Under the pieces are notes generated by a model. It worked only from the letters and a program-made list of their open reading frames with translations. It searched no databases and was not told the DNA's origin. This document shows, in pieces, positions 1 through 5,500 of a stretch of 5,500 nucleotides of DNA. Position 1 is the first letter of the stretch. Each line of letters begins with the position of its first letter. The translations under genes and the position numbers were made by a program. The stretch comes from Holophaga sp. (GTDB lineage: Bacteria; Acidobacteriota; Holophagae; Holophagales; Holophagaceae), in the NCBI GenBank assembly GCA_030691225.1, contig JAUYES010000785.1:1-5500 (forward strand), in the 5' to 3' direction.

Positions 1-2
1 GG

Positions 3-1229
3 GGCTCGGTTCAATTGCAAAGTCTATTGATGCAACGCAAAGGGGAAGATGCGATCGCCCTGTTGGCATCGCTCCGTGTTCAGGCCGGCAAGGGCTGGCC
101 CCAGGTCGCCGCCAGGCTTCGGGAGGCGATCGGGGAAATATCCCAGCAATCGGATGACAAGGAGATAAAGGATGACCACCGACTCGTGCCCAAGAAGCTG
201 GAAGAAAGCCTCCGGCAAGCCTTCAGGGAGCCGCCCGCCCCGGATCCTCTACCTCCGGAATCCGGCCTTTTGCGGTTGGCTCTGCTCGAAGGCAATACCG
301 ATCGTCTAGCCTGGGGAAAACTCCAGATCCACCCGGCCCTGGTGCCCTGGGATGCTTCGGAACTAAGCTGGCAGCCCCTCAGCAAGGCCGAGGCCGCTCG
401 GTTGCGCGAACAAAAGGATTGGCCCCAGGGCCAGCGTTGGGTATTGATGCAGCGCGACCACGTGCTGGCTTCGGGTCCCGGTCTGCCCACGGCAGCCATC
501 ATGGAAGCCGCGCTGCGCGGACAAGGCACCCCTCAGTTGGATGCCCTGGACGCCTTCATCAAAACCCACCCTCAGCGCCTGGATGGGCGCCGGGCACGGC
601 TAGAAAGCATTCGTCTCCGCCTTCCCAACCCCCACCTGGAGCGACGTTTCTTGGAAGACCTCGTCGTGTCGGGTGAACCCTTGGGAGCCCTGCCCTTTGA
701 GCCCAATCCCGAAATCTGGGTTCCGGCCGCCAAACGAGTTTGTCAGCAGACTTCGGAACAACTGCGCAACTGGCCCTTCGGCACGACGGCCTGGGCCAGC
801 TATGCCAGTTGGTCTTCTCTGGATGCCCGAATTCCGCGCCCTGCCGCCCTGTTGGCGACGCTCGATACTTGGCCGCGGCAGGTGGGCGTGCGCCTGCCAG
901 GGCCGATTCCGTCGGCGGCCTCCGCAGCGGTCATGCGGGTGCTCCGAGAGCAGCGCCGCTATGAGGAACTCGGTGCCTGGGTGGAAGTGCTGTGGGAACG
1001 CGGCCTCAAGGAATGGCTGGTCCAGTGGGCGAGCCTGCCCTCCCCAAGAAAATTGGGGCAATTTTCCAGTCTGGATTCAGCCGCCCCCCACGTAAAACGA
1101 CTCCTAGCCGCCTGGGGCGAAGCCCTGACCAAGCAGGGGCAAAAAGCCCGACTGGCGAGCCTGCGCACCGAACTCGATGCGCTACGCCCAGGCCTTTCGG
1201 CCTTGCTTTCGGTACCCGTGGAGAACTAG
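3..1229 (+). CDS. Hypothetical tryptophan-rich protein, C-terminal part (5' end outside the window)
   Basis: I do not recognise this protein. The frame is open from the first complete codon (position 3) to a TAG stop at 1227-1229, giving 409 residues. No Shine-Dalgarno sequence precedes the first possible starts (TTG at 15, ATG at 30), so the gene most likely begins upstream. The product looks soluble: there is no membrane segment and only one cysteine is visible. It is mainly helical, with many Leu, Ala and Arg, and has a Pro-rich stretch around nucleotides 225-265. It holds 16 tryptophans (about 4%), unusually many. A WP pair followed by Q, F or R recurs with Trp codons at 96, 420, 771 and 870, the first and last in similar contexts ([17 protein letters not shown]). 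The alternating helices (for example the part encoded at about 490-670) could be TPR-like repeats, but this is a guess. It is convergent with clpX and shares its stop palindrome. That this is a real gene is well supported by frame length and codon usage; its function is unknown. Confidence 0.75.
   Translation, partial: GSVQLQSLLMQRKGEDAIALLASLRVQAGKGWPQVAARLREAIGEISQQSDDKEIKDDHRLVPKKLEESLRQAFREPPAPDPLPPESGLLRLALLEGNTDRLAWGKLQIHPALVPWDASELSWQPLSKAEAARLREQKDWPQGQRWVLMQRDHVLASGPGLPTAAIMEAALRGQGTPQLDALDAFIKTHPQRLDGRRARLESIRLRLPNPHLERRFLEDLVVSGEPLGALPFEPNPEIWVPAAKRVCQQTSEQLRNWPFGTTAWASYASWSSLDARIPRPAALLATLDTWPRQVGVRLPGPIPSAASAAVMRVLREQRRYEELGAWVEVLWERGLKEWLVQWASLPSPRKLGQFSSLDSAAPHVKRLLAAWGEALTKQGQKARLASLRTELDALRPGLSALLSVPVEN
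1190..1203 (-). terminator. Small hairpin with GAAA loop downstream of clpX (weak terminator candidate)
   Basis: On the minus strand AGGCC-GAAA-GGCCT forms a 5-bp GC-rich stem closed by a GNRA-type tetraloop. It lies 22 nt past the clpX stop codon, inside the 3' end of the convergent gene. No U-run follows, so it is not a canonical intrinsic terminator. It could stabilise the clpX mRNA end or mark the end of a Rho-dependent transcript, or it may be a chance product of codon choice. Confidence 0.2.
1226..1229. other. Overlapping convergent stop codons in one CTAG palindrome
   Basis: The rightward gene ends with TAG at 1227-1229. clpX ends with TAG read on the minus strand from 1228 to 1226. 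Both stops therefore lie in the self-complementary tetranucleotide CTAG, and the two coding regions overlap by 4 bp. There is no intergenic space for terminators, so each transcript must end inside the other gene. Confidence 0.95.
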
Positions 1230-2488
1230 CCCGCGGCTTGCACCTGAGCCTGGCTTGCGGGCAAGCCCAACACTTCTTCCACCCGCTCGCGGGTGATGCG
1301 CAGGGTGCCGCGACCGGTCCGCTCTTCGCTGGGCATATCGAACATGGGTTCGAGCAGGATCAGTTCCAACATGGAACGCAGGCCACGGGCGCCGAGCTTG
1401 CGGATCATGGCCTGGTCGGCGATGGCATCCAAGGCACCGGGATCGAAGGTGAGATCGATCTCATCCATATCGAAGAGCTTGGTGAACTGCCGAGTGACGG
1501 CGTTCTTGGGCTCGGTGAGAATGCGCACCAGGGATTCGCGATCCAAGGGTTCCAGGGTCGCCACCACGGGCATGCGGCCCACGAGTTCAGGGATCAGCCC
1601 GAACTTAATGACATCCTCGGGTTCCACGTGCTTCAGGAAGGCTTCCTTGCTCATCTTGGACGTGACCTTGGCACCGAAACCCACGGCCTTGGCGCGCACG
1701 CGCTGCTTGATGATTTCGTCGATGCCTACAAAGGCGCCGCCGCAAATAAACAAAATGTTGCTGGTATCCACCTGAATGAATTCCTGGTGGGGATGCTTGC
1801 GGCCACCCTGAGGCGGCACATTGGCCACGGTGCCTTCGATGAGCTTGAGCAGGGCCTGCTGCACGCCTTCGCCGCTCACATCGCGGGTAATGCTGGGGTT
1901 CTCGCTCTTGCGACCGACCTTGTCGATTTCATCGATGAACACGATGCCACGCTGAGCTCGTTCGATATCGTAGTTGGCCACCTGGAGCAACTTGGTGAGG
2001 ATGTTTTCCACGTCCTCGCCCACGTAGCCCGCTTCGGTCAGGGTGGTGGCATCGGCCATGGCCAGCGGCACATCGAGAAAGCGCGCCAGGGTCTGGGCCA
2101 GCAAAGTCTTGCCCGTGCCCGTGGGACCAATCAATAGGATGTTGCTCTTGGCCAATTCGACTTCACTAGCCGCTGCACCCAAACCCTTCTTAGGTACCAG
2201 AATGCGCTTGTAGTGGTTGTAGACGGCCACGGCAAGGCGCTTTTTGGCGAACTCCTGACCAATGACGTAATCATCCAAGAAGGCTTTGACATCCTTGGGC
2301 CGCGCCAGCTTAGGTGTATGCACCGCGGCTGGGCGGCCCTGACGCCCCATGCGCAGTTGCAGTTGGCCCGCATCCACGCATTCGTTGCAGATGTAGGCAC
2401 CGGGCCCTGCGAGAAGCTGTTCGACCTCGTGCGGCGCCTTGCCGCAGAACGAACACTTCTGGTCCTTCTTGGTCTTGGTCGTACTCAT
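1226..2488 (-). CDS. clpX: ATP-dependent Clp protease ATP-binding subunit ClpX
   Basis: ClpX is the hexameric AAA+ unfoldase that recognises tagged proteins, unfolds them and feeds them into the ClpP peptidase in the cytoplasm. This copy has 420 residues, about the family length (424 in E. coli). The N-terminal zinc-binding domain has four cysteines (C12, C15, C34, C37). Walker A is GPTGTGKT at 121-128, pore loop 1 is GYVG at 154-157, and Walker B is FIDE at 184-187. An RKH pore motif lies at 230-232, the arginine finger is probably R305 (ELVGR), and the sensor-2 motif GARGLR is at 366-371. The ClpP-docking loop reads VGF at 269-271 instead of the common IGF, a conservative change that should still bind ClpP. 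The ATG at 2488 is preceded by GGGGA (2495-2499) at 6-nt spacing. It lies 32 nt downstream of greA and is probably cotranscribed with it. clpP and tig, its frequent neighbours, are absent here. Identification is secure. Confidence 0.98.
   Translation of the reverse strand: MSTTKTKKDQKCSFCGKAPHEVEQLLAGPGAYICNECVDAGQLQLRMGRQGRPAAVHTPKLARPKDVKAFLDDYVIGQEFAKKRLAVAVYNHYKRILVPKKGLGAAASEVELAKSNILLIGPTGTGKTLLAQTLARFLDVPLAMADATTLTEAGYVGEDVENILTKLLQVANYDIERAQRGIVFIDEIDKVGRKSENPSITRDVSGEGVQQALLKLIEGTVANVPPQGGRKHPHQEFIQVDTSNILFICGGAFVGIDEIIKQRVRAKAVGFGAKVTSKMSKEAFLKHVEPEDVIKFGLIPELVGRMPVVATLEPLDRESLVRILTEPKNAVTRQFTKLFDMDEIDLTFDPGALDAIADQAMIRKLGARGLRSMLELILLEPMFDMPSEERTGRGTLRITRERVEEVLGLPASQAQVQAAG
1252..1267 (+). 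terminator. Perfect inverted repeat downstream of the rightward gene (weak terminator candidate)
   Basis: GGCTTGC-GG-GCAAGCC is a perfect 7-bp inverted repeat, folding more realistically as a 6-bp stem with a CGGG loop. It begins 22 nt past the stop of the rightward unknown gene and lies within the last codons of clpX. The following bases (CAACACTTCTT) are not a proper U-run, so terminator function is doubtful. It also encodes the Ala/Gln-rich ClpX tail, so it may be incidental. Confidence 0.25.
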
Positions 2489-2522
2489 CTAGGGTCCCCG
2501 GGAAGCCCACTGGCCCGCAATT

Positions 2523-2990
2523 TTACTGCTGGTGGATGGTGAGTAGGGTCAGGACTTCGAAATGTTTGATCCCTGCCGGAATCCGGATCTTGGCTTCGTC
2601 GCCCTCTTTGAGGCCCACCAGGGCCGATCCGATGGGACTGCTGATGCTCAAAAAGCCAGGGTTGGAATCCAACTCCTCGGGTAACACCAGTTTGTAGGTG
2701 ACTTCCTTATCGTTATCCAGGTCCAGCAAGGTAATGAGACTGCCATAGGCGGCCTTGTCCTTGGGCAGCCGACCCACATCGAGGCTGGCGATCTCGGAGA
2801 TGCGTCGTTCCAAGGTGACCAACTTGGTCTGGAACATATCGCGCTTAGAAAGGGCCTGTTCGTATTCTGCGTTTTCGGACAGATCGCCTTGGGAAGCCGC
2901 CTGGGCGATTTCCTTGGGAATCTCTTCCAAGAGCGCATGCTTCAGAACCTTGTGCTCGGCCTCGAGCTTGGCAAGAACGTGCTTCGGCAT
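2523..2990 (-). CDS. greA: Transcription elongation factor GreA (GreA/GreB family)
   Basis: GreA enters the secondary channel of RNA polymerase and stimulates cleavage of the 3' RNA end in backtracked complexes. From the chosen ATG at 2990 the protein has 155 residues, close to the 158 of E. coli GreA. Residues 1-75 form the antiparallel coiled coil, with the signature QGDLSENAEYEQA at 34-46. Its tip acids D36 and E39 correspond to the Mg-coordinating D41 and E44 of E. coli. Residues from about 82 to 150 are the FKBP-like C-terminal domain, with SISSPIGSALVG at 115-126. The frame continues upstream to an ATG at 3095, but that 35-residue extension would translate through an intrinsic terminator, resembles nothing in the family, and is rejected. 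No Shine-Dalgarno sequence is seen before 2990; the leader reads CCCCTCCC there instead. clpX follows after 32 nt on the same strand. GreB or a GreA-like paralogue is possible, but the length and tip motif fit GreA. Confidence 0.93.
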   Translation of the reverse strand: MPKHVLAKLEAEHKVLKHALLEEIPKEIAQAASQGDLSENAEYEQALSKRDMFQTKLVTLERRISEIASLDVGRLPKDKAAYGSLITLLDLDNDKEVTYKLVLPEELDSNPGFLSISSPIGSALVGLKEGDEAKIRIPAGIKHFEVLTLLTIHQQ

Positions 2991-3025
2991 GGGGAATCCA
3001 TGGGAGGGGCGCAAAGCGCAGGGAT

Positions 3026-3057
3026 AAAAAAAAGGTGCGCCTCGGAGGGCGAGGCGC
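3026..3057 (-). terminator. Intrinsic terminator after ybaK, in the greA leader
   Basis: Read on the minus strand, GCGCCTCG (3057-3050), loop CCCTC and CGAGGCGC (3044-3037) form a perfect 8-bp GC-rich hairpin. After a 3-nt ACC spacer comes a run of eight T (3033-3026). This is a textbook Rho-independent terminator. It lies about 60 nt past the ybaK stop and 35 nt before the greA start, so it ends ybaK transcripts. If the candidate promoter at 3067-3095 is real, it also lies inside the greA 5' leader and could act there as an attenuator. Confidence 0.88.
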
Positions 3058-3066
3058 GGATGGATC

Positions 3067-3095
3067 ATCCTAGCAGCTTTCTCCGACCGGGTCAT
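3067..3095 (-). promoter_or_regulatory. Candidate sigma-70-type promoter for greA-clpX
   Basis: On the minus strand ATGACC (3095-3090, 4 of 6 to TTGACA) is followed by a 17-nt spacer and TAGGAT (3072-3067, 4 of 6 to TATAAT). A TG dinucleotide one base upstream of the -10 (3075-3074) makes it an extended -10 element. Transcription would start near 3060, just ahead of the terminator hairpin. No better candidate was seen between the terminator and greA, where only 35 nt are available. The match is by eye and moderate. Confidence 0.4.
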
Positions 3096-3117
3096 TTTCG
3101 GCCCAGGTCCGTAAGGA

Positions 3118-3600
3118 TCATTCGGTAATCCCTACGGTTACGGGCTCCGAAGCGAGAAGGGGCGCCAAGTCCTGGGGGTTCATCCCCACCAAAAACCCCC
3201 TGGATCCGCCATTGATGTAGATGCGGTCCAGGCCAAGAATCGTGGCCTCGACGTATACCTTCATGACCTTTCGGGTGCCGAAGGGGCTGGTGCCGCCGAC
3301 CAGGTAGCCGCTGTGCTTTTGAGCGACCTCGGGTTTGCAGATCTGGACCGTTTTGGCCACAATCTGACGTGCCAGGGCCTTGGTGCTGACCTCGCAATCG
3401 CCGTGCATGAGCATGACCAAGGGCTTCCCGGTTTCGTCCTCTAGGATCAGGGTCTTGACCACGGCATGCTCGGCCACACCCAGTTCCCGAGCGCAAACGG
3501 AAGTACCGCCATGTTCCTCGTAGCGATACAGATGCTCCGTGAAGGCAATGTCCCTGGCCTTTAAGAGGCGGGTTGCCGCAGTGGAGGGCGCTTTGCTCAT
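3118..3600 (-). CDS. ybaK: Cys-tRNA(Pro)/Cys-tRNA(Cys) deacylase, YbaK/EbsC family
   Basis: YbaK-type proteins are free-standing trans-editing enzymes that hydrolyse Cys-tRNA(Pro), which prolyl-tRNA synthetase makes by mistake and does not clear well. The protein has 160 residues (159 in E. coli YbaK) and spans the single YbaK/aminoacyl-tRNA editing domain. The conserved lysine of the VKTL motif is K49, corresponding to K46 of E. coli YbaK. The conserved loop GYLVGGTSPFG lies at 98-108, and a second glycine-rich strand, YINGGSRG, at 128-135. There is no signal peptide, so it acts in the cytoplasm. The ATG at 3600 has a good Shine-Dalgarno GAGGGA (3611-3606) at 5-nt spacing. It is divergent from the DUF1275 gene and followed by a strong terminator, so it is probably transcribed alone. 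Other members of this superfamily (ProX, the ProRS INS domain) edit other aminoacyl-tRNAs, so exact specificity is inferred from subfamily resemblance. Confidence 0.93.
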   Translation of the reverse strand: MSKAPSTAATRLLKARDIAFTEHLYRYEEHGGTSVCARELGVAEHAVVKTLILEDETGKPLVMLMHGDCEVSTKALARQIVAKTVQICKPEVAQKHSGYLVGGTSPFGTRKVMKVYVEATILGLDRIYINGGSRGFLVGMNPQDLAPLLASEPVTVGITE

Positions 3601-3680
3601 GGAAATCCCTCAAGTGGGTCAATAGTCATAACATAGCCGGCCGCGTGGGGTCCGATTCCAAAGTGGGTAGGATCAAGGAT
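3601..3680. promoter_or_regulatory. Divergent intergenic region between ybaK and the DUF1275 gene
   Basis: Eighty bases separate two divergent starts, so both promoters must lie here or within the coding ends. An AT-rich patch at about 3621-3636 stands out from the GC-rich surroundings and is the likely melting region. It contains TATGTT on the minus strand (3635-3630) as a weak -10 candidate for ybaK, but no convincing -35 lies at 17-nt spacing. For the rightward gene no clear promoter was found. Ribosome binding sites flank the region: GAGGGA at 3606-3611 (minus) for ybaK, and AGGA at 3669-3672 (plus) 8 nt before the ATG at 3681. Confidence 0.45.
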
Positions 3681-4610
3681 ATGAACCCCAGTCCTTCCCG
3701 CAGGCTTCTCCGCTTGGCCCGTCGCAAAACGACCCGCCTTTTGCAGACCCACGTCGAGTTGGAAGAAATACAGCGTGGCATCGAGCGCACCATCGAGAAG
3801 ACCATCGACCAGACCCTGGACTTGATGCCCCTCGATTCGCGCCTGCTAATTCGACACGGCAACCGCAGTCAGCGCCTGAACCGTCAGCTTGCGTGGTCCC
3901 TGGCCTTTGTGGCGGGGGCGGTCAATGCGGGTGGCTTCCTGGCGGTCCAAACCTACACGTCCCACGTAAGCGGGGCGGTTTCCAGGGCCGCCGACGAACT
4001 CACCATGGGCAACCGGGTACTGGGGCTCGCGGCGCTGAGCATCGTCGCCTGCTTTGCCGCCGGGGCCTTCTGTGCCTCCCTGCTCGTCAGTTTCGGCCGT
4101 CGCCATCGGTTTCGCAGCCACTATGCCCTGAGCCTCGCCATCGAGGCTGGCCTGCTGATGGTCTTTGGGTTCATGGGCTACCGCCTGCAATATGTGCAGC
4201 ACTTCCTCCTCCCCGTCACCGTGGTCCTGCTGGCCTTCATCATGGGAATGCACAACTCGGTGGTGACCACCATCTCCACCGCCGAAGTGCGGACCACCCA
4301 CATGACCGGCATTGTTACGGATATCGGCCTGGAACTTGGCCGTTTGCTCTATTTCAACCGCGACCGCCACCGGGATGAAAAGGCCAAGGTGATCACCGCC
4401 AACCGCAACAAACTCAAACTGCACGGGCTGATCCTCGTGGCCTTCTTCGGCGGCGGTTTGGTGGGAGCCATCAGCTTCAAGCACATTGGCTTCAAGATGA
4501 CCGTGCCCTTGGCGGCCTTTCTCTTCTTCCTGGCCCTCCGTCCCATCATGCACGATGTCCGCGTCCGGACCCGACTGCTGCGACAATCCGGCGCCGGTCA
4601 TCCCGAGTAG
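3681..4610 (+). CDS. DUF1275 (YoaK-like) six-TM membrane protein with a charged N-terminal extension
   Basis: This is a member of the DUF1275/YoaK family of inner-membrane proteins, whose substrate and role are not established. It has 309 residues, longer than the roughly 210-250 usual for the family. Residues 1-68 form an Arg/Lys/Glu-rich, probably helical cytoplasmic extension. Six hydrophobic segments follow at about 70-91, 112-138, 148-166, 174-194, 246-266 and 270-288. Family-like motifs are GAVNAGGFLAV (79-89) with TSHVSG (93-98), and GMHNSVVTTIS (189-199) with RTTHMTGIVTDIG (204-216). A charged loop (224-246) separates TM4 and TM5. The ATG at 3681 is chosen because AGGA lies 8 nt upstream; the frame is open further upstream, but that stretch would run back into ybaK and shows no family resemblance. 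The next gene begins 7 nt after the stop with no terminator between, suggesting cotranscription. The family call is well supported; function is unknown. Confidence 0.88.
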   Translation: MNPSPSRRLLRLARRKTTRLLQTHVELEEIQRGIERTIEKTIDQTLDLMPLDSRLLIRHGNRSQRLNRQLAWSLAFVAGAVNAGGFLAVQTYTSHVSGAVSRAADELTMGNRVLGLAALSIVACFAAGAFCASLLVSFGRRHRFRSHYALSLAIEAGLLMVFGFMGYRLQYVQHFLLPVTVVLLAFIMGMHNSVVTTISTAEVRTTHMTGIVTDIGLELGRLLYFNRDRHRDEKAKVITANRNKLKLHGLILVAFFGGGLVGAISFKHIGFKMTVPLAAFLFFLALRPIMHDVRVRTRLLRQSGAGHPE

Positions 4611-4617
4611 CTGAACC

Positions 4618-5500
4618 ATGCTCCCCAGCCTTTTTCTCGCCACCATTCTCATCGCCGCCCTGTCGGGGTTGCCGAGTCTGCTGGGCCGAGACAAGGATGG
4701 CAAAGGGGCCGCGCGATTGCTGGCGATCTCTGCCTTGGCTGGCCTGGGCGTCGCGGGGGCAACCTTGGCGGGGGTTTCTTGGGGGCTGGATCTGGCCTGG
4801 GCCCTTCCTGGCGCTCGGTTCACGGTGAGGGGTGATTCCTTGGGGGCCCTCTTTCTGATACCGGTGTCGCTGGTCCCTGCGATTTTGGCCCATTACGGAA
4901 CCGCCTATTGGCCGGATTCGGGCCACGAGCGGGCTCCAGCCCTGCGCTTTTGTTTCGGCCTCGCCGTGGCTTCCATCACCCTGCTCTGCTGCGCAGCTAA
5001 TGCGGTCCTGTTTCTGGTGGCCTGGGAAGTCATGGCGCTCACCTGTTTCCTCATGGTGGCCCTGGAGGATCGCGAGGCCGAGGTGCGGGAAGCCAGCTGG
5101 GTTTATTTCGTAGCGGCCCACACCGGCACCCTGTGTCTTTTCGCCGGATTCGCGTTAATGGCTTCGGCCACCGGTAGTTTCAACCTGGGACCGATCCCAG
5201 CGGGGTGGGCCTCGACACCCTCCGGAACCATGGCCTTCTTGCTTTTTCTGGCGGGTTTCAGCCTTAAGGCGGGCCTAATGCCCCTTCACGTCTGGCTGCC
5301 TGTGGCCCATGCCGCCGCACCCAGCCATGTGAGTGCCTTTCTTTCGGGGCTCATCACCAAGATGGGCATCCTGGGGCTGCTGCGGGTGATCACGTGGATT
5401 CCGGATCCGCCCCTCTGGTGGGGTGGCACCTTATTGACGGCGGGGGGAATTTCCGCAGTGCTCGGCCTTGCCTTCGCCATGACCCAGCAGGACCTCAAGC
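4618..5500 (+). CDS. hyfB: HyfB/HycC-type proton-conducting membrane subunit (complex I NuoL/M/N-like), 3' end outside the window
   Basis: The first 294 residues of a polytopic inner-membrane protein of the antiporter-like family shared by hydrogenase-4 (HyfB), formate hydrogenlyase (HycC), Ehr/Mbh complexes and complex I. It would carry protons across the membrane, driven by the attached oxidoreductase. About nine TM segments are visible, starting near residues 3, 34, 74, 110, 130, 159, 204, 235 and 267. Conserved proton-path residues are present: E137 in WEVMAL (TM5), K217 in FSLKAG (TM7) and K248 in ITKMG (TM8). The core signature PLHVWLPVAHAAAPSHVSA occupies 222-240. The tail PLWWG...ISAVLG...QQDLK (265-294) closely follows E. 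coli HyfB as I remember it, which is why I prefer hyfB over NuoL or MrpD. The ATG at 4618 has no strong Shine-Dalgarno, and the 7-nt gap after the DUF1275 stop suggests translational coupling. The remaining operon lies beyond the right edge, so HyfB, HycC and Ehr identities cannot be separated. Confidence 0.85.
   Translation, partial: MLPSLFLATILIAALSGLPSLLGRDKDGKGAARLLAISALAGLGVAGATLAGVSWGLDLAWALPGARFTVRGDSLGALFLIPVSLVPAILAHYGTAYWPDSGHERAPALRFCFGLAVASITLLCCAANAVLFLVAWEVMALTCFLMVALEDREAEVREASWVYFVAAHTGTLCLFAGFALMASATGSFNLGPIPAGWASTPSGTMAFLLFLAGFSLKAGLMPLHVWLPVAHAAAPSHVSAFLSGLITKMGILGLLRVITWIPDPPLWWGGTLLTAGGISAVLGLAFAMTQQDLK

Noticed and set aside
15..32. TTG at 15 or ATG at 30 as the true start of the left-edge gene
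   Set aside because: No Shine-Dalgarno precedes either, and the frame stays open to the window edge, so an upstream start is more likely.
1139..1152. GGGGC-AAAA-AGCCC-like inverted repeat as a clpX terminator
   Set aside because: The T-run lies in the loop rather than after the stem on the minus strand, so it lacks terminator architecture.
992..2137. Long plus-strand open frame of about 380 codons opposite clpX
   Set aside because: It is the antisense shadow of the high-GC clpX gene: His/Gly-rich low-complexity translation, no family motif, and it also overlaps the end of the rightward unknown gene.
2991..3095. A 35-residue N-terminal extension of GreA from an ATG at 3095 or 3068
   Set aside because: The extension would translate the terminator hairpin and T-run, has no resemblance to GreA, and the start at 2990 gives the normal family length.
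3092..3622. Alternative minus-strand frame of about 176 codons over ybaK
   Set aside because: It is out of frame with the clear YbaK domain and has no recognisable motif.
3624..3635. Imperfect palindrome around GTCATAAC as an operator
   Set aside because: Only about 6 of 8 positions are symmetric and there is no second copy; not distinguishable from chance.
3573..3680. Upstream start for the DUF1275 protein overlapping the ybaK start
   Set aside because: No ribosome binding site or family similarity, and it would overlap ybaK; the ATG at 3681 has AGGA at good spacing.
3846..4823. Long minus-strand open frame of about 325 codons opposite the DUF1275 and hyfB-like genes
   Set aside because: It spans two well-supported genes on the other strand, and its translation is compositionally odd (His/Gly/Ala/Asp-rich) with no recognisable domain.

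Overview
This is a gene-dense, GC-rich bacterial window, mostly housekeeping in character, with no mobile element, CRISPR array, tRNA or rRNA visible. The protein set (ClpX, GreA, a YbaK/EbsC deacylase, a DUF1275 membrane protein and a HyfB-type antiporter-like subunit) and the protein style would suit an Acidobacteriota (Holophaga/Geothrix-like) or deltaproteobacterial-type genome. That is an impression from reading, not a computed placement.

Layout. From the left edge to 1229 (+) lies the C-terminal part of an unrecognised, tryptophan-rich soluble protein. It meets clpX (1226-2488, -) tail to tail, and the two TAG stop codons share the palindrome CTAG. Upstream of clpX on the same strand is greA (2523-2990, -), 32 nt away, forming a likely greA-clpX transcription unit. 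Before greA sits a 127-nt gap that holds a clear intrinsic terminator and, upstream of it, a plausible extended -10 promoter. Next is ybaK (3118-3600, -). An 80-nt divergent intergenic region separates ybaK from a rightward pair: a six-TM DUF1275 protein with a long charged N-terminal extension (3681-4610, +), followed after 7 nt by a hyfB-like gene (4618 to past the right edge, +).

How the genes work together. The leftward block concerns macromolecule quality control: ClpX unfolds proteins for degradation, GreA rescues backtracked RNA polymerase, and YbaK clears Cys mischarged on tRNA(Pro). The rightward block is membrane-bound and its second gene probably opens an operon for a proton-pumping hydrogenase-4/Ehr or complex-I-like assembly beyond the window.

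The most interesting points are the terminator that lies between a candidate promoter and greA (a possible attenuator-type leader), the shared stop codons with mirror-placed hairpins at the left convergent junction, and the coupling of an N-terminally extended DUF1275 protein to a hyfB-type gene. Nothing here clearly amounts to a new biological system.
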